A DNA stretch of 64,000 nucleotides from Acidobacteriota bacterium (GCA_028874215.1 JAPPLF010000039.1:1-64000), one strand, 5' to 3'; counted from the stretch's first letter, positions 35,249 to 46,320 are shown. Translations and numbers: made by a program. Notes: a model not told the origin generated them from the letters alone.

Positions 35249-36406
35249 GTGATATCCCGTCAAGAACACAGGAGGGAGGTTCGCGCGCTGCTCGACCAGT
35301 TCCCCGTCGTTGGGTTGGTCGGCGCCCGGCAGGTCGGCAAGACGACTCTCGCCCGTGACCTCATCAATGACGCCGCGGAGCCGGTCACCGTCTTCGACCT
35401 TGAAGATCCCACCGACGAAAGGCGGCTCGCCGATCCCAAGCTGGCCCTCGAGCCGCTGCGGGGCCTGGTCGTCATCGACGAAGTCCAACGCAGCGAGGGG
35501 TTGTTCCGCCTCCTGCGGGTTTTGGTGGACCGGCCCGCCAATTCGGCGCAGTTCCTGGCATTGGGTAGCGCCGGCCCCGATCTGCTGCGCCAGTCCTCCG
35601 AGACCCTGGCGGGACGAATTGCCTACTACGAACTTCCTCCATTCCGGATCAGCGAAACCGGGACCGGAGCCGGCGCTGTCCGAAGACTCTGGTTGCGAGG
35701 GGGCTTCCCTCGATCTTTTCTCGCCGACGGTGACGACAGGAGCTTCAGATGGCGAACCGAGTTCATTCGCACGTTTCTTGAACGTGATCTGCCCCAGTTG
35801 GGAGTCTCCGTGCCGGCGGCTACCATGCGCCGGTTCTGGACCATGCTGGCCCACTACCACGGCAATCGCTGGAACAGCGCCGAACTCGGCCGCGCGCTGG
35901 GGGTCACCGCCCCTACGATCAACAGATACTTCGACGTCCTCGTCGATGCGTTGATCGTGCGCCGGCTCCAACCCTGGTACGAGAACCTGAAGAAGCGGCA
36001 GGTCAAAGCTCCCAAGGGTTACGTCGCCGACACCGGGATGCTGCATGCGCTGTTGGGTGTGGACTCGGAGTCCGCCCTCATGGGACACCCGAAGTCGGGG
36101 GCATCCTGGGAAGGATTCGCGATGCAGGAGATGGTCCGCATCCTCGGAGTCGACTGGGACCGATGCTACTACTGGGCAACACACCAGGGGGCAGAATTGG
36201 ATCTACTGGTGTTTGACGGCAGCTGCCGGGTCGGATTCGAATTCAAGCGCACCAGCGCGCCGGCCATGACCCGCTCCATGCACTCCGCGTTGTCCGACTT
36301 GAAGCTCGACCGGCTCTTCGTCGTTTATCCCGGCGATGCCCGGTTTCCCCTCCATGATCGGGTGGAGGCCGTCGGCCTCATCCCGGCCTGTTCCGAAGGG
36401 CTTTGA
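35249..36406 (+). CDS. AAA ATPase with DUF4143
   Basis: 385 residues. Walker A GARQVGKTTLARD near residue 25, Walker B LRGLVVIDEVQRS near residue 75, then the DUF4143 C-terminal half with its winged-helix (NSAELGRALGVTAPTINRYFDVL) and restriction-nuclease-like end (GAELDLLVFDGSCRVGFEFK). Proteins of this type are frequent, often mobile, and of unknown role; toxin-antitoxin or defence functions have been suggested for some. The start is a GTG at 35249. The position directly after a tRNA gene is typical of inserted DNA, but no attachment-site repeat was found. Confidence 0.9.
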   Translation: MISRQEHRREVRALLDQFPVVGLVGARQVGKTTLARDLINDAAEPVTVFDLEDPTDERRLADPKLALEPLRGLVVIDEVQRSEGLFRLLRVLVDRPANSAQFLALGSAGPDLLRQSSETLAGRIAYYELPPFRISETGTGAGAVRRLWLRGGFPRSFLADGDDRSFRWRTEFIRTFLERDLPQLGVSVPAATMRRFWTMLAHYHGNRWNSAELGRALGVTAPTINRYFDVLVDALIVRRLQPWYENLKKRQVKAPKGYVADTGMLHALLGVDSESALMGHPKSGASWEGFAMQEMVRILGVDWDRCYYWATHQGAELDLLVFDGSCRVGFEFKRTSAPAMTRSMHSALSDLKLDRLFVVYPGDARFPLHDRVEAVGLIPACSEGL

Positions 36407-36554
36407 CCAGGTGCCACACGGGACTTCGGAATGAGACCGGAACGGCCTACCCCAGCCCCGCCACGCCGATAACGACATCCGTTCGCGGCCCCATCCCCTC
36501 GACCCGTTATCTGCATGTCACTATTCTTGAACCTTGCGGTTCGGAGTTGTTGCC

Positions 36555-36797
36555 ATGAAGAACGTGAGAATCACCGTTTCTGACGACTTGGCCCGGTGGC
36601 TGCGCCTCAAGGCGGCCGGGGACGACCGCAGCGTATCCCGATGGATCGCCGAGTTGTTGGAGCGAATGCGGCGCCGGGAAGAGGACTACCAAGAGGCGAT
36701 GAAGAGCTACTTGGCGATGAAACCGCGCGAGATTGATTGGCCCGATGGCCGCAAGCCGACGCGCCATGAGTTGTATGACCGGCCCGGTCTTGGTTGA
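36555..36797 (+). CDS. Ribbon-helix-helix antitoxin
   Basis: 80 residues. KNVRITVSDDLARWLRLKAA and SVSRWIAELLERMRRREEDY form a CopG/Arc-like ribbon-helix-helix DNA-binding domain; the acidic/aromatic tail (PREIDWPDGRKPTRHELYD) is the toxin-binding part. The toxin reading frame starts inside its 3' end at 36775 but is interrupted, so this is an antitoxin without a working partner. Confidence 0.8.
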   Translation: MKNVRITVSDDLARWLRLKAAGDDRSVSRWIAELLERMRRREEDYQEAMKSYLAMKPREIDWPDGRKPTRHELYDRPGLG

Positions 36798-36879
36798 CAC
36801 CCACGTATTCGTCGATCAGCACGATGTGTCCGACGCAACGTAGAAGGCGAGCGTCGAGCAGTGGGTCGGTGTTGAAGAC
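36775..36879 (+). pseudogene. VapC toxin remnant cut by hairpin repeats
   Basis: An ATG at 36775 opens a PIN-domain start, MTGPVLVDTHVFVDQHD, overlapping the antitoxin gene by 23 bases as in normal pairs. A TAG follows at 36841 (codon 23), the frame then continues as KASVEQWVGVEDGD, and coding similarity ends where the first hairpin repeat begins at 36880. The rest of the ~130-residue toxin is missing. Insertion or deletion at the repeat has truncated the gene. Confidence 0.75.
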
Positions 36880-36931
36880 GGGGACAAGAATGTCCCCGCT
36901 CCCATGAAGAAAAGGGGACAGGAAAGTCCCC
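36880..36931. repeat. Two REP-like hairpins at a truncated vapC
   Basis: GGGGACAAGAATGTCCCC at 36880-36897 (7-bp stem, AGAA loop), followed by GCTCC, and GGGGACAGGAAAGTCCCC at 36914-36931, followed by TCTCC. On the minus strand the first has the GGAG head next to the stem; in the second the head is GAGAG-like. They form the boundary between the vapC remnant and the 3' side of the isocitrate dehydrogenase gene. Confidence 0.7.
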
Positions 36932-36959
36932 TCTCCCAGGTGGAGGAATCGGGCGGGGG

Positions 36960-38300
<1,341 letters not shown>

Positions 38301-38516
38301 GCGATTCCTCCTGAAGACTCCGCTGTCGAGTGTTTTTGCCCGCCGAGTAACTGCCGCGGGCGGGTTGCAGGGAACTCCATTTTACGCCGTCAACCCTCGC
38401 CTTGGCCACTTTTCGGGGAAAGTTTTTCCGCAACGACAGGAACGCGCAGCGGGTAACAATTCCGGGAGTCGCGCGTTTGGTTGCCAGTATCCCGGTCATG
38501 TGTTTCCATTTCTCCC

Positions 38517-39419
38517 ATGAATCAGGAAAGAGTGGCGTATGTGAACGGCCGGATCGTCCCCGAGAGCGAGGCCAGCGTCTCCATCCACGACCACGGCTTC
38601 GTCCGGGGCGACGCCGTGTTCGACACGACCCGGACCTTCGGACACAAGATCTTCCGTCTCGACGAGCACCTGGACCGGCTCTTCGACTCCCTCCGCTACA
38701 CCCGCATCGATCCGGGCATGAGCCGGGACCGGTTGGCGGAGTTGACCATGCAGGTGCTGGAGGCCAACCTGCCCCTGCTGGACCCGGAGGACGACTATTG
38801 GGTGACTCAGCGGATCACCCGGGGCTGCCCCGGCGGGGACGGGGGATTCGATCCCACGGTGATCGTCGACTGCCTGCCCCTCCCCTTCCTGCAACGCTCC
38901 CGTTTCTTCCGGGACGGACTGCCGATCCGGACCCCCTCGGTGCGGCGGACCCCGCCCGAGTCCATGAGCCCGCGGGCCAAGACCCACAACTACCTGAACC
39001 TGGTGATGGGCGACCTGGAGGTGAAGGCGGCGGACCCCCAGGCCCTCTCCATTCTCCTGGACCTGGACGGCAACCTCTGCGAGGGGCTGGGCAGCAACAT
39101 CTTCGTCGTCCGGGGCGGCGAGCTGGCCACGCCCCGGGACCGGTTCGTCCTGGCCGGCATCAGCCGGAACGTCACCTTCGAGCTGGCCGAGGGCCTGAAT
39201 TTGCCGGTCCGTCAGATGGACATCGACCTGTACGACGCCTACGCGGCGGACGAGGTCTTCATCACCTCCACCAGTTGGTGCGTCTGTCCGATCTCGACCA
39301 TCAACGGGTCTGTCGTGGGCTCGGGCCGGATCCCGGGACCGGTGACGCAGCAGCTTCAGGAAGCGTACAGCGAGCTGGTGGGCATCGACATCGTCCGGCA
39401 GTACACCCGCTGGCTGTAA
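38517..39419 (+). CDS. Class IV aminotransferase (branched-chain/D-amino acid type)
   Basis: 300 residues of the fold-type IV PLP family. Marks: YVNGRIVPESEASVSIHDHGFVRGDAVFDTTRTFGHKIF at the N-terminus, the PLP lysine in SPRAKTHNYLNLVMG near residue 157, and NLCEGLGSNIFVVRGG near 185 for phosphate binding. It could be a branched-chain aminotransferase, a D-amino acid aminotransferase or an aminodeoxychorismate lyase; the sequence alone does not decide. The start at 38517 is where homology begins. It is divergent from icd, sharing a 216-base upstream region. Confidence 0.88.
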   Translation: MNQERVAYVNGRIVPESEASVSIHDHGFVRGDAVFDTTRTFGHKIFRLDEHLDRLFDSLRYTRIDPGMSRDRLAELTMQVLEANLPLLDPEDDYWVTQRITRGCPGGDGGFDPTVIVDCLPLPFLQRSRFFRDGLPIRTPSVRRTPPESMSPRAKTHNYLNLVMGDLEVKAADPQALSILLDLDGNLCEGLGSNIFVVRGGELATPRDRFVLAGISRNVTFELAEGLNLPVRQMDIDLYDAYAADEVFITSTSWCVCPISTINGSVVGSGRIPGPVTQQLQEAYSELVGIDIVRQYTRWL

Positions 39420-39457
39420 CCCGCGTCGCTCACCGGGGCCGGTGCCTCAAGTCGGGC

Positions 39458-40387
39458 ATGAGAGTCCTCTATCTCACATCTCCGGGCGAAGATTACCTCC
39501 AGGACCAGATCCTGCTGGGACTGCGGCAGTCCCTGGGGGCGCAGGTTCTGGACTATCCCCGAAAGAGCGTCCTGTACCGGAACTGCCCGGTCCCCCGCGG
39601 GGAGCTCTACGGCCGGGGATTCACCGTCTGGAAGCTGCTGGACGACATCCAATTGGATCGGGGGGACCTGAACCGGCGGATCGAAGACGGCGAGTTCGAG
39701 ACGCTGATCTTCGGCAACATCTGGCGCCAACAGCGGGAGTTCCGGGAATTCCGCGCGAGGCGTTACCTGCGCCGCGGTTTCCGCCGGGTGGGGTTCCTGG
39801 ACGGCGAGGACCACAAGCGGACTTACCTGCCGGCCCTTCCTTACGGCCGTTACTTCAAGCGGGAGATCAGGTTGCCGCTTGCTCTCCCTCGCTCCCGAAG
39901 GATCAACTTTTCCATCCCCGGATCCAAGCTTCGGACCCGGCCCCTGGAGAAGGACCAGGTCTTCGCCCGGCACGTCCAGTGCGAGGAGGCGTACGAGTTG
40001 GAGGTCATTCGCAGGCACTGCCGGAAGTCCTATCTGTTCGAAAAGGAGGAGGACTACTACCGGGACCTGGCCCGTTCCCGGTACGCGGTCACCATGAAGA
40101 AGATGGGCTGGGAATGCCAGCGGCACTACGAGATCGCCGCCAATCACACGGTCCCCTGTTTTTTCCGCCTGGGCCGCAAGCCGCGCCGGTGCGCGCCTCA
40201 CGGCCTGATCGACGGAGAGAACGTCCTGGCCTTCGAATCTGCCGGTGAACTGCAGGAGAAGATCGAGGAGGTCCGGCGCAACGGGAGGTACAACCAACTC
40301 CAGCAAGGAGCATTTCGATGGGCCGCCCGGAACACCTGCCGCCGGGTGGCGGAGAGGTTGTTGAACGCTCTTGAAGCGGTAGACTGA
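39458..40387 (+). CDS. Glycosyltransferase-like protein, unknown
   Basis: 309 residues. The opening MRVLYLTSPGEDYLQDQILLG and the strand-helix pattern of the first 120 residues (DYPRKSVLYRNC, FETLIFGNIWRQQREFR, VGFLDGEDHKRTYLP) fit a GT-B type glycosyltransferase. The last third has the family-like ending GWECQRHYEIAANHTVPCFFR and ENVLAFESAGELQEKIEEV seen in CgeB-like proteins. No donor-binding motif was confirmed. It starts 38 bases after the aminotransferase stop, so the two may be co-transcribed. Confidence 0.65.
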   Translation: MRVLYLTSPGEDYLQDQILLGLRQSLGAQVLDYPRKSVLYRNCPVPRGELYGRGFTVWKLLDDIQLDRGDLNRRIEDGEFETLIFGNIWRQQREFREFRARRYLRRGFRRVGFLDGEDHKRTYLPALPYGRYFKREIRLPLALPRSRRINFSIPGSKLRTRPLEKDQVFARHVQCEEAYELEVIRRHCRKSYLFEKEEDYYRDLARSRYAVTMKKMGWECQRHYEIAANHTVPCFFRLGRKPRRCAPHGLIDGENVLAFESAGELQEKIEEVRRNGRYNQLQQGAFRWAARNTCRRVAERLLNALEAVD

Positions 40388-40396
40388 GTGGGCACG

Positions 40397-41737
40397 ATGC
40401 GGAGATTGGCAATACGGCCGGGAACGGCGATTCTTCTACTTCTGGCATCCACTTGGGTGCTCCCCCAGTCCAGTTTCGACCAGGATCTCCTGAATATGGC
40501 CGGGAAGGGACAGACGGCCATCGTCAAGGTGTTGACCGGCGCAGGAGCTGATCCGAACGCACGGGACGACCAGGGCCGGACACCCTTGATGCTGGCGGCG
40601 GCCAACGGCCACCGGGAGACGGTCCTGTTCCTGATCGACGCCGGCTCCGAGGTGGGAGCCGCCGACTCTGCCGGAATGACGGCCAAGGCGATGGCGGAAG
40701 CCGCCGGCCACAAGGTGATCGCCGAGCTGCTGGGAGCCGCAGGCGGCGGCGACAACCCCTGGAACGAGGACAAGGAGCAGAGCCTGGTCCGGGCCACCAG
40801 CCTCTTCGACCTGGCCGAAATTCAACGGGAGCAACGCAACTACGCCGAGGCCGAACCCCTCTACCAGAGGGCGCTGGACATCTACGAGCGGGTTCTGGGG
40901 CCGGAGCATCCGGACGTCGCCGCCAGCCTCAACAACCTGGCGCTGATCCACCGGGCCCAGGGGGACTATTCCAAGGCGGAAGGGCTCTACACCCGGGCCT
41001 TGGCCATCGTCGAAAAGGAACTGGGACCGGAGCATCCCGACGTGGCCACCAGCCTCAACAACCTGGCGTTCCTGCACCGGCATCAGCACCGGTACGCCCA
41101 AGCTGAAGCTCTCTACAACCGGGCCATCGAAATCTACCGGAAGGCGCTGGGAGGGGAGAACCGTCAGGTCGCGGCGGGTCTGGAAAATCTGGCCGACCTG
41201 CACCGGATCCAGGGGAAACCGGATCGGGCCGAGCCCTACTACCGGCAGGCCCTGGCCATCTACGAAAAGATCCTGGGACCGGAACACCTTCAGACGGCTC
41301 CCAGCCTCTTCTCCCTGGCCGAACTCCATCGAGTCCAGGGCAGGTACGGCGAGGCCGAGCCCCTCTACCGGAGGGCCATCGCCATCTACGAGAAGGTCCT
41401 TGGACCGCAGCATCCCGACGTGGCCAGGAGCATGGGCGGCCTGGCCGAGCTCTTTCGGGCTCAGGGCAGGCTTTCCGAAGCCGAACCGCTCTTCAAGCAG
41501 TCACTGGAGATATCCAAGAAGGCTCTGGCGCCGGGACATCCACAGGTGGCCTGGAGCCTCGGAAACCTGGGATTCCTCTATCGCGACCAGCAACGGTACG
41601 CGGAAGCGGAGCCGCTCCTCCGGGAGGCCCTGGAGATCGGCAAGCGGAGCCTGGGGCCCGGCCACGCCCTGGTGACGGCGATCCAAAGAGCCTATTCGCA
41701 GCTTCCGCAGCAGGGTCGGGGCGGCACAACGCAGTAG
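40397..41737 (+). CDS. Secreted ankyrin / tetratricopeptide repeat protein
   Basis: About 446 residues. A hydrophobic N-terminal signal (RPGTAILLLLASTWVLPQSS) is followed by two to three ankyrin repeats (ADPNARDDQGRTPLMLAAAN, GHRETVLFLIDAGSEVGAAD). Then come about seven 42-residue TPR repeats of kinesin-light-chain type, each of the form AEPLYxRAL-IYEKxLGPEHPDVAxSLxNLAxLHRxQGxY. These are protein-binding scaffolds; no enzyme domain is visible. A GTG at 40388 is an alternative start. It begins ten bases after the glycosyltransferase-like gene. Confidence 0.8.
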   Translation: MRRLAIRPGTAILLLLASTWVLPQSSFDQDLLNMAGKGQTAIVKVLTGAGADPNARDDQGRTPLMLAAANGHRETVLFLIDAGSEVGAADSAGMTAKAMAEAAGHKVIAELLGAAGGGDNPWNEDKEQSLVRATSLFDLAEIQREQRNYAEAEPLYQRALDIYERVLGPEHPDVAASLNNLALIHRAQGDYSKAEGLYTRALAIVEKELGPEHPDVATSLNNLAFLHRHQHRYAQAEALYNRAIEIYRKALGGENRQVAAGLENLADLHRIQGKPDRAEPYYRQALAIYEKILGPEHLQTAPSLFSLAELHRVQGRYGEAEPLYRRAIAIYEKVLGPQHPDVARSMGGLAELFRAQGRLSEAEPLFKQSLEISKKALAPGHPQVAWSLGNLGFLYRDQQRYAEAEPLLREALEIGKRSLGPGHALVTAIQRAYSQLPQQGRGGTTQ

Positions 41738-41756
41738 GCGCCGGGAATCCTCCGGG

Positions 41757-42944
41757 CTATCCCACCAGAGAGGCGGCGACGGCGTTGGAGACGATTCCCA
41801 GCTCCCGGTCGCTGTAGGGCTTGTTGCTGAACAGGGTCATGAAGAGGCCGGTCTCCGGGTCGGCCCACACCGAGCAGCCCGTCACACCGTAGTGGCCGTA
41901 GGACTGCGGCGAGACCAGGCTTCCCATGAACTTGAAGTGCCCGTTGTCCCGCAGTTGCCAACCCAGGCCCGTGGCGTGGGCGATCCGGTGAGCCTGGCTC
42001 AAGCCGGGAAGCCGCGGGATCTGGTTGCCGGTCATCATCCGGACCGTGGCCGGGCTGAAAACGCGAACTCCCCGGTACTCTCCGCCGTTGAGGAGCATCT
42101 GGAGAAACCGGCTGTAGTCGCGCACCGTGGAGAAGATCCCGCCCCAGGGGTTGGCCAGGCGGTGGAAGTAGTCGGTGTTCCAGTTGCTCACCGCCGCCGC
42201 CAGCTCGGGGGGCAGGACACAGTCTGAGATCCGGCTCCGGTCCTGGTCGGTCCGTCCCAGGAACGAGTCGGGCATACCCAGGGGCCGGAAGAACTCCTTT
42301 TTCAGGAAATCGGGGGTGGACATGCCGCTAGCGCGGCGGATCGCTTCACTCAGGAGGAGGAAGCCGGCGTTGCAGTACTTGACACCGGTGCCGGGCGGGA
42401 AGTCGGACGTTCGCCGTTTGAACATCTCGCGAAGGAACCGGTCCAGGGGTTGACGAGTAGCCCGGAATTCCTGGTTGCGGGGGATGGAGCCGAAACCGGA
42501 GGTGTGGGTCATGAGGTGGATGAGGCGGATTCCGTGCTGCTCTTCCGCGATTTCCGGAATGATCTCGTGGAGCGGTTGGTCGAGTTCCAGGAGGCCCCGT
42601 TCGATCAGGAGGCAGGCGGCGCTGGCGACGATGGGCTTGGTGCAGGAGGCGATGAGGAAGATGGTGTCGGGACGCACTTCCGGAGCGTCGAGGGTGCCCA
42701 TTCGGCCGAAGGCGCGGGGAGGGAGGATGCGGTCGCGCCGGCCGGCCAGGATGGCGGCGCCGTATTCGGGGCGGGGGGAGAGCATGCGTTGGACCAGGGC
42801 GTAGGCGCGATCGAGGCCCAGGTCTTGGGGGTGGGTGTGGGGTGCTGGTTGGGATGTGACCCGGAGGGGCGGCGCGGCTGAGAGGAGGGCGCCGGCGCTC
42901 AGGTGGGTGAGGAAGCTTCGTCTGTTGGAGGGCGGTGGGGGCAT
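41757..42944 (-). CDS. Serine hydrolase of the beta-lactamase class C type, Tat-exported
   Basis: 395 residues. A twin-arginine signal (SNRRSFLTHLSAGALLSAAP) precedes the penicillin-binding fold: SxxK in IASCTKPIVAS (Ser near 100, Lys near 103), YxN as YCNAGFLLLSEAI near 190, and the third motif in GHYGVTGCSVW near 357. Class C-like members are often esterases or D-amino peptidases, not antibiotic-degrading enzymes. The open frame extends upstream, but the Tat signal begins at the ATG at 42944, so that start is used. Hairpin repeats lie just upstream. Confidence 0.88.
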   Translation of the reverse strand: MPPPPSNRRSFLTHLSAGALLSAAPPLRVTSQPAPHTHPQDLGLDRAYALVQRMLSPRPEYGAAILAGRRDRILPPRAFGRMGTLDAPEVRPDTIFLIASCTKPIVASAACLLIERGLLELDQPLHEIIPEIAEEQHGIRLIHLMTHTSGFGSIPRNQEFRATRQPLDRFLREMFKRRTSDFPPGTGVKYCNAGFLLLSEAIRRASGMSTPDFLKKEFFRPLGMPDSFLGRTDQDRSRISDCVLPPELAAAVSNWNTDYFHRLANPWGGIFSTVRDYSRFLQMLLNGGEYRGVRVFSPATVRMMTGNQIPRLPGLSQAHRIAHATGLGWQLRDNGHFKFMGSLVSPQSYGHYGVTGCSVWADPETGLFMTLFSNKPYSDRELGIVSNAVAASLVG

Positions 42945-43047
42945 GGTGGTGCTGGGGAGAGAGTAAAGGGGAGAGAGCAAAGAGGGAAGAGGTGGGGTTT
43001 GGGGAATTGCGATGGGCCGGGGTTTTTTCGGTTGTTTGAAGCGCGGA

Positions 43048-43103
43048 GGGGGGCTATCGCCCCCCTGCACCCCCCAGTCGGGGACTAACAGTCCCCGCTC
43101 CTA
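43048..43103. repeat. Two REP-like hairpins at the dnaE2 stop
   Basis: A 7-bp stem GGGGGGC/GCCCCCC at 43048-43065, and GGGGACTAACAGTCCCC at 43080-43096 followed by GCTCCTA. The CTA at 43101-43103 is the TAG stop of the dnaE2 3' part; on the minus strand the gene ends TAGGAGC directly before the stem. The same arrangement is seen at 92-94 and 56700-56702. Confidence 0.65.
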
Positions 43104-44252
43104 TTGGAAGTCTCGGCTTTTGAGGCGGATTGAGGTTTTGTCCAGCTTGGGCCTCCAGATCTTGTCGACCACCAGGTGGGTGACTCCCTCTGCCGCCTGG
43201 AGGTTGCCGGTGACCCCCATGCAGGAGAGGGTCTTGGCCAGGACGGAATAGCGCTGGAAGGTCTGTTGCCAGATGACCAGGTTCACGAACCCCGTCTCGT
43301 CCTCCAGGGTCATGAAGGTGACGCCCCGGGCGGTCCCCGGGCGCTGGCGGCAGATGACCATGCCCGCGTAGCGGACGCGGCGGCCGTCCGGCATCCGGTT
43401 GAGTTGGAGGGCGGTGGGCAGTCCCCAGGCGGTCAGAACGGGCCGCAGCGGTTTCAGGAGGTGGGCCTGGGAGCTGTGGCTGGTGACCCGATGGTCCCAG
43501 ACGATGCTCTCCAGCCGGCTCAGAGGAGGGAACGGGGGCGGAGAAGCGCGGCTGCTCAACGGCAACCGGGGGGGCCGCCGGCCGGCGAGGCCCTGGATCT
43601 GCCAGAGCGCGCTCCGGCGGTCCAGGCCGAAGCACTCGAAGGCGCCGGCCTCGGCCAGGGTCTCCAGCTTGTCCTGGCGGAGTCCGCTCCTCCGGACGAC
43701 GTCCGGGAGATCGCTGAAGGGGGACTGCCGGGCGGCTTCGTCCAATCCGTCCCAGTCCCCCTCTCCCATCCCCTTGACGTAGCGCAACCCCATGCGGACC
43801 GCGAATTTGGCGGACCGTCCGGGAGCGGCCGGAGCCGGGACCAGGCTGCAGTCCCAGCCACTTTCGAGAATGCTGACGGGGTGAATCCCGATCCCATGAA
43901 TCCGGGCGTCGTTGACGATGGTGGAGGGAGAGTAGAACCCCATGGGCTGGGCGTTCAGCAGGGCGCAGGTGAACTCCGCCGGATAGTGGCACTTGAGATA
44001 GGCGGTGGCGTAGGCGATATGGGCAAAGCTGGCGGCATGGCTCTCGGGGAAACCGTAGTCGCCGAATCCACGGATCTGCTGAAAGACGCGCTCGGCGAAC
44101 TCCTTCCGGATTCCCTTCCTCACCATGCGGGACACCAGCCTTTCATGGTGCCGCTCGATCCGTCCCGAACGCCGCCAGGCCGCCATGTCCCGCCGCAACT
44201 GGTCGGCCTCGCCCGGCGTGTAGTCGGCGGCCACCATGGCCAGTTGCATCAC
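43101..44252 (-). CDS. dnaE2: Error-prone DNA polymerase DnaE2, C-terminal part (frame-shifted)
   Basis: About 383 residues (to ~400 if read back to the frame change near 44300). It begins within the conserved stretch [21 protein letters not shown] and runs through [40 protein letters not shown] and the helix-hairpin and OB-fold regions ([20 protein letters not shown]). This is the finger/C-terminal region of DnaE2 polymerases. Together with the upstream part the total is about 1,050 residues, normal for the family. The upstream frame is separated by a lost short segment near 44292-44305. Confidence 0.85.
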   Translation of the reverse strand: MMQLAMVAADYTPGEADQLRRDMAAWRRSGRIERHHERLVSRMVRKGIRKEFAERVFQQIRGFGDYGFPESHAASFAHIAYATAYLKCHYPAEFTCALLNAQPMGFYSPSTIVNDARIHGIGIHPVSILESGWDCSLVPAPAAPGRSAKFAVRMGLRYVKGMGEGDWDGLDEAARQSPFSDLPDVVRRSGLRQDKLETLAEAGAFECFGLDRRSALWQIQGLAGRRPPRLPLSSRASPPPFPPLSRLESIVWDHRVTSHSSQAHLLKPLRPVLTAWGLPTALQLNRMPDGRRVRYAGMVICRQRPGTARGVTFMTLEDETGFVNLVIWQQTFQRYSVLAKTLSCMGVTGNLQAAEGVTHLVVDKIWRPKLDKTSIRLKSRDFQ

Positions 44253-46272
44253 CTGCTCCTGGAACAGGGGAATCCCCAGGGTCTTCTTCAGGACGGGGAT
44301 GGGGATATTCGACCGCTTCCTCCCCTTTGCGCCGCCGCAGGTAGGGATGCACCATGCCTCCCGTGATGGGTCCGGGACGGACGATGCTGATCTCGATCAC
44401 CAGGTCGTAGTAGTTGCGCGGCTTGAGGCGGCCCAGCATAGCCATCTGGGCCCGGCTCTCGATCTGGAACACCCCCACCGTATCGGCGCGGCAGACCATG
44501 TCGAAGGTGGCTGAATCCTCCCTGGGGAGGGTGGCCAGGGAAAGGCTCAGGCGGCGGTGCCGGCGCAGGAGATCGAAGCAGAGGTGCAGATGGGTGAGGG
44601 CGCCCAGCCCCAGCAGGTCCACCTTGAACAGGCCCGCCTGTTCCACGTCCTCCTTGTCCCACTGGATGACGGTCCGGCCCTCCATGGAGGCGTTCTCGAT
44701 GGGCACCAGGTCGTGAACGGGCCGGTGGCCCAGCAGGAAGCCGCCGGGATGGATGGAGAGATGGCGGGGGAAATCCTGGATCTCCTGCACCAGATTCACC
44801 AGGTGGCCCAGGGCCGGGCTCCGGGAGTCGAGTCCTGCCTGTCCCACCAGTTCTTCGCCCCAGCGCTCGTGGAAAACCAGCTTGGCCAGACGGTCCAGGC
44901 TGGTGGCCGAGACTCCCAGCACCTTTCCCACTTCCCGGATGGCGGACCGGTAGCGGTAACGGACCACGTTGGACACCATGGCGGCGCGGTCGCGCCCGTA
45001 CTTCCGGTACACGTGCTGGATCACCTCTTCCCGGCGGTTGTGCTCGATGTCCAGGTCGATGTCGGGCGGCTCGGCCCGCTCCCGGGACAGAAAACGCTCG
45101 AAGAGGAGGTCCACCTGGGTCGGGTCCACGCTGGTGATTCCCAGGGCGAAGCAGACGGTGGAGTTGGCGGCCGACCCCCGGCCCTGGCAGAGGATGCCGT
45201 GGCGGCGGCAGTACTCGACGAGCTCGTGCATGGTCAGGAAATAGCCCTCGTACTCCAGCTCCCGGATCAGGTCCAGTTCCTTCTGCAACTGCGGGATCTG
45301 GCTGCGGAACTTCCCTCCCAGGCGGTGCTCGGCTCCTTCGAAGGTCCGCCGGCGCAGGTACCGGCTGGAGTCCATTCCTTCCGGCAGGCGTTCCAGCGGA
45401 TAGCGGTAACGCAGTTCCTGGAGCGAGAAGGAACAGCGGGCGGCCACTTCACGGGTCCGCTTGACCGACTCGGGATCGTCGGCAAAGAGGCGGGCCAGAT
45501 CGTCCGGACTCTTCAGGGCGTGCTGATCATTGGGCCGGATGAGGCGGCCGGCCGCCGGCAGGGTCACTCCTTCCCGGATGCAGGTCAGGACGTCCTGCAG
45601 GCGGCGTCGGCCGGGACAGTGGTAGAGCACCTCCACGGCGGCCACCGTGGGCAGCCCGAAGCGGTCCGCCAACTCCCGGAGCCTGGCCTCCCGCATCACC
45701 TCCTCCGCCCGGCGGTGCCTGGGAATCAAGACGTGGAGGCGATCCTGAAAAGCGGCTTGGAGCCGCTCCAGGACAGGTTCCGGTTCGGTCCGGGCGTGAG
45801 ACCCGGAGTCTGGCGGTGGGATCCCCCAGAGGGCGATCAGGCCGGGGCTGTGCCGGCAGACCTCCCGCCAACCCAGCCGGCACTCCCCCTTGGAGGAACG
45901 GAGGTGCCCGCCGGTCAACAGGCGGCAGAGATTGCGGTAGCCCTCCTGGTCCTGGACCAGCAGCAGAAGCTCCGATCCGTCCCGGAGGTCGACCTGGGAG
46001 CCCACGATCAGGTGGACGCCCAGGCGGCGGGCGCGGACGTGGGCGCGGACGATCCCGTACACCCCGTTGCGGTCGGTGAGGGCCAGGGCGGAAAGCCCCT
46101 GCTCCCGGCAGGCCTCCACCAGTTCCTCGGGGTGGCTGGCCCCCTCCAGGAAGGAGTAGTTGCTCTTGCACCAGAGGGGGACGTAGGGCTGAGGAGCGGC
46201 GGCTTTCTTGCCGCCGGACTCCGGAGTCACGACAGGACAGTGGGAGACGGGAGAAGGAGAAAATGGGCGCAT
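44143..46272 (-). CDS. dnaE2: Error-prone DNA polymerase DnaE2, N-terminal and catalytic part (frame-shifted)
   Basis: 709 residues in this frame, of which about the first 655 are genuine. An N-terminal PHP-like domain ([19 protein letters not shown]; metal His residues replaced, as usual in DnaE2) is followed by the palm with the catalytic Asp triad [15 protein letters not shown] near residue 400, [39 protein letters not shown] and [17 protein letters not shown]. After VEYPH the frame is lost: the family pattern PHPSLEPVLKRTLG is reduced, about eleven bases are missing, and the correct continuation is in another frame. It is the last gene of the lexA-imuA-imuB-dnaE2 operon. If the deletion is real, mutagenic translesion synthesis is lost. 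Confidence 0.88.
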   Translation of the reverse strand: MRPFSPSPVSHCPVVTPESGGKKAAAPQPYVPLWCKSNYSFLEGASHPEELVEACREQGLSALALTDRNGVYGIVRAHVRARRLGVHLIVGSQVDLRDGSELLLLVQDQEGYRNLCRLLTGGHLRSSKGECRLGWREVCRHSPGLIALWGIPPPDSGSHARTEPEPVLERLQAAFQDRLHVLIPRHRRAEEVMREARLRELADRFGLPTVAAVEVLYHCPGRRRLQDVLTCIREGVTLPAAGRLIRPNDQHALKSPDDLARLFADDPESVKRTREVAARCSFSLQELRYRYPLERLPEGMDSSRYLRRRTFEGAEHRLGGKFRSQIPQLQKELDLIRELEYEGYFLTMHELVEYCRRHGILCQGRGSAANSTVCFALGITSVDPTQVDLLFERFLSRERAEPPDIDLDIEHNRREEVIQHVYRKYGRDRAAMVSNVVRYRYRSAIREVGKVLGVSATSLDRLAKLVFHERWGEELVGQAGLDSRSPALGHLVNLVQEIQDFPRHLSIHPGGFLLGHRPVHDLVPIENASMEGRTVIQWDKEDVEQAGLFKVDLLGLGALTHLHLCFDLLRRHRRLSLSLATLPREDSATFDMVCRADTVGVFQIESRAQMAMLGRLKPRNYYDLVIEISIVRPGPITGGMVHPYLRRRKGEEAVEYPHPRPEEDPGDSPVPGAGDATGHGGRRLHAGRGRPVAAGHGGLAAFGTDRAAP

Positions 46273-46296
46273 CAGGGAATCAGGGGGGAAAAGAAT

Positions 46297-46316
46297 GGGC
46301 GGTAGGAAAACCGCCC
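46297..46316 (-). repeat. REP-like hairpin between imuB and dnaE2
   Basis: Stem GGGCGGT/ACCGCCC with loop AGGAAA, followed on the plus strand by CTCC and the imuB stop (TCA = TGA at 46321-46323). On the minus strand the imuB gene thus ends TGAGGAG directly before the hairpin. Confidence 0.6.
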
Positions 46317-46320
46317 CTCC

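Noticed and set aside
40850-41700. 126-base periodic repeats, considered as a CRISPR or tandem DNA repeat
   Set aside because: They encode 42-residue TPR units within an open gene, with silent variation between units; there are no spacers.
41757-42944. Annotation as an antibiotic-resistance beta-lactamase
   Set aside because: The SxxK, YxN and HxG motifs are shared by many esterases and peptidases of this fold, and nothing indicates lactam hydrolysis.
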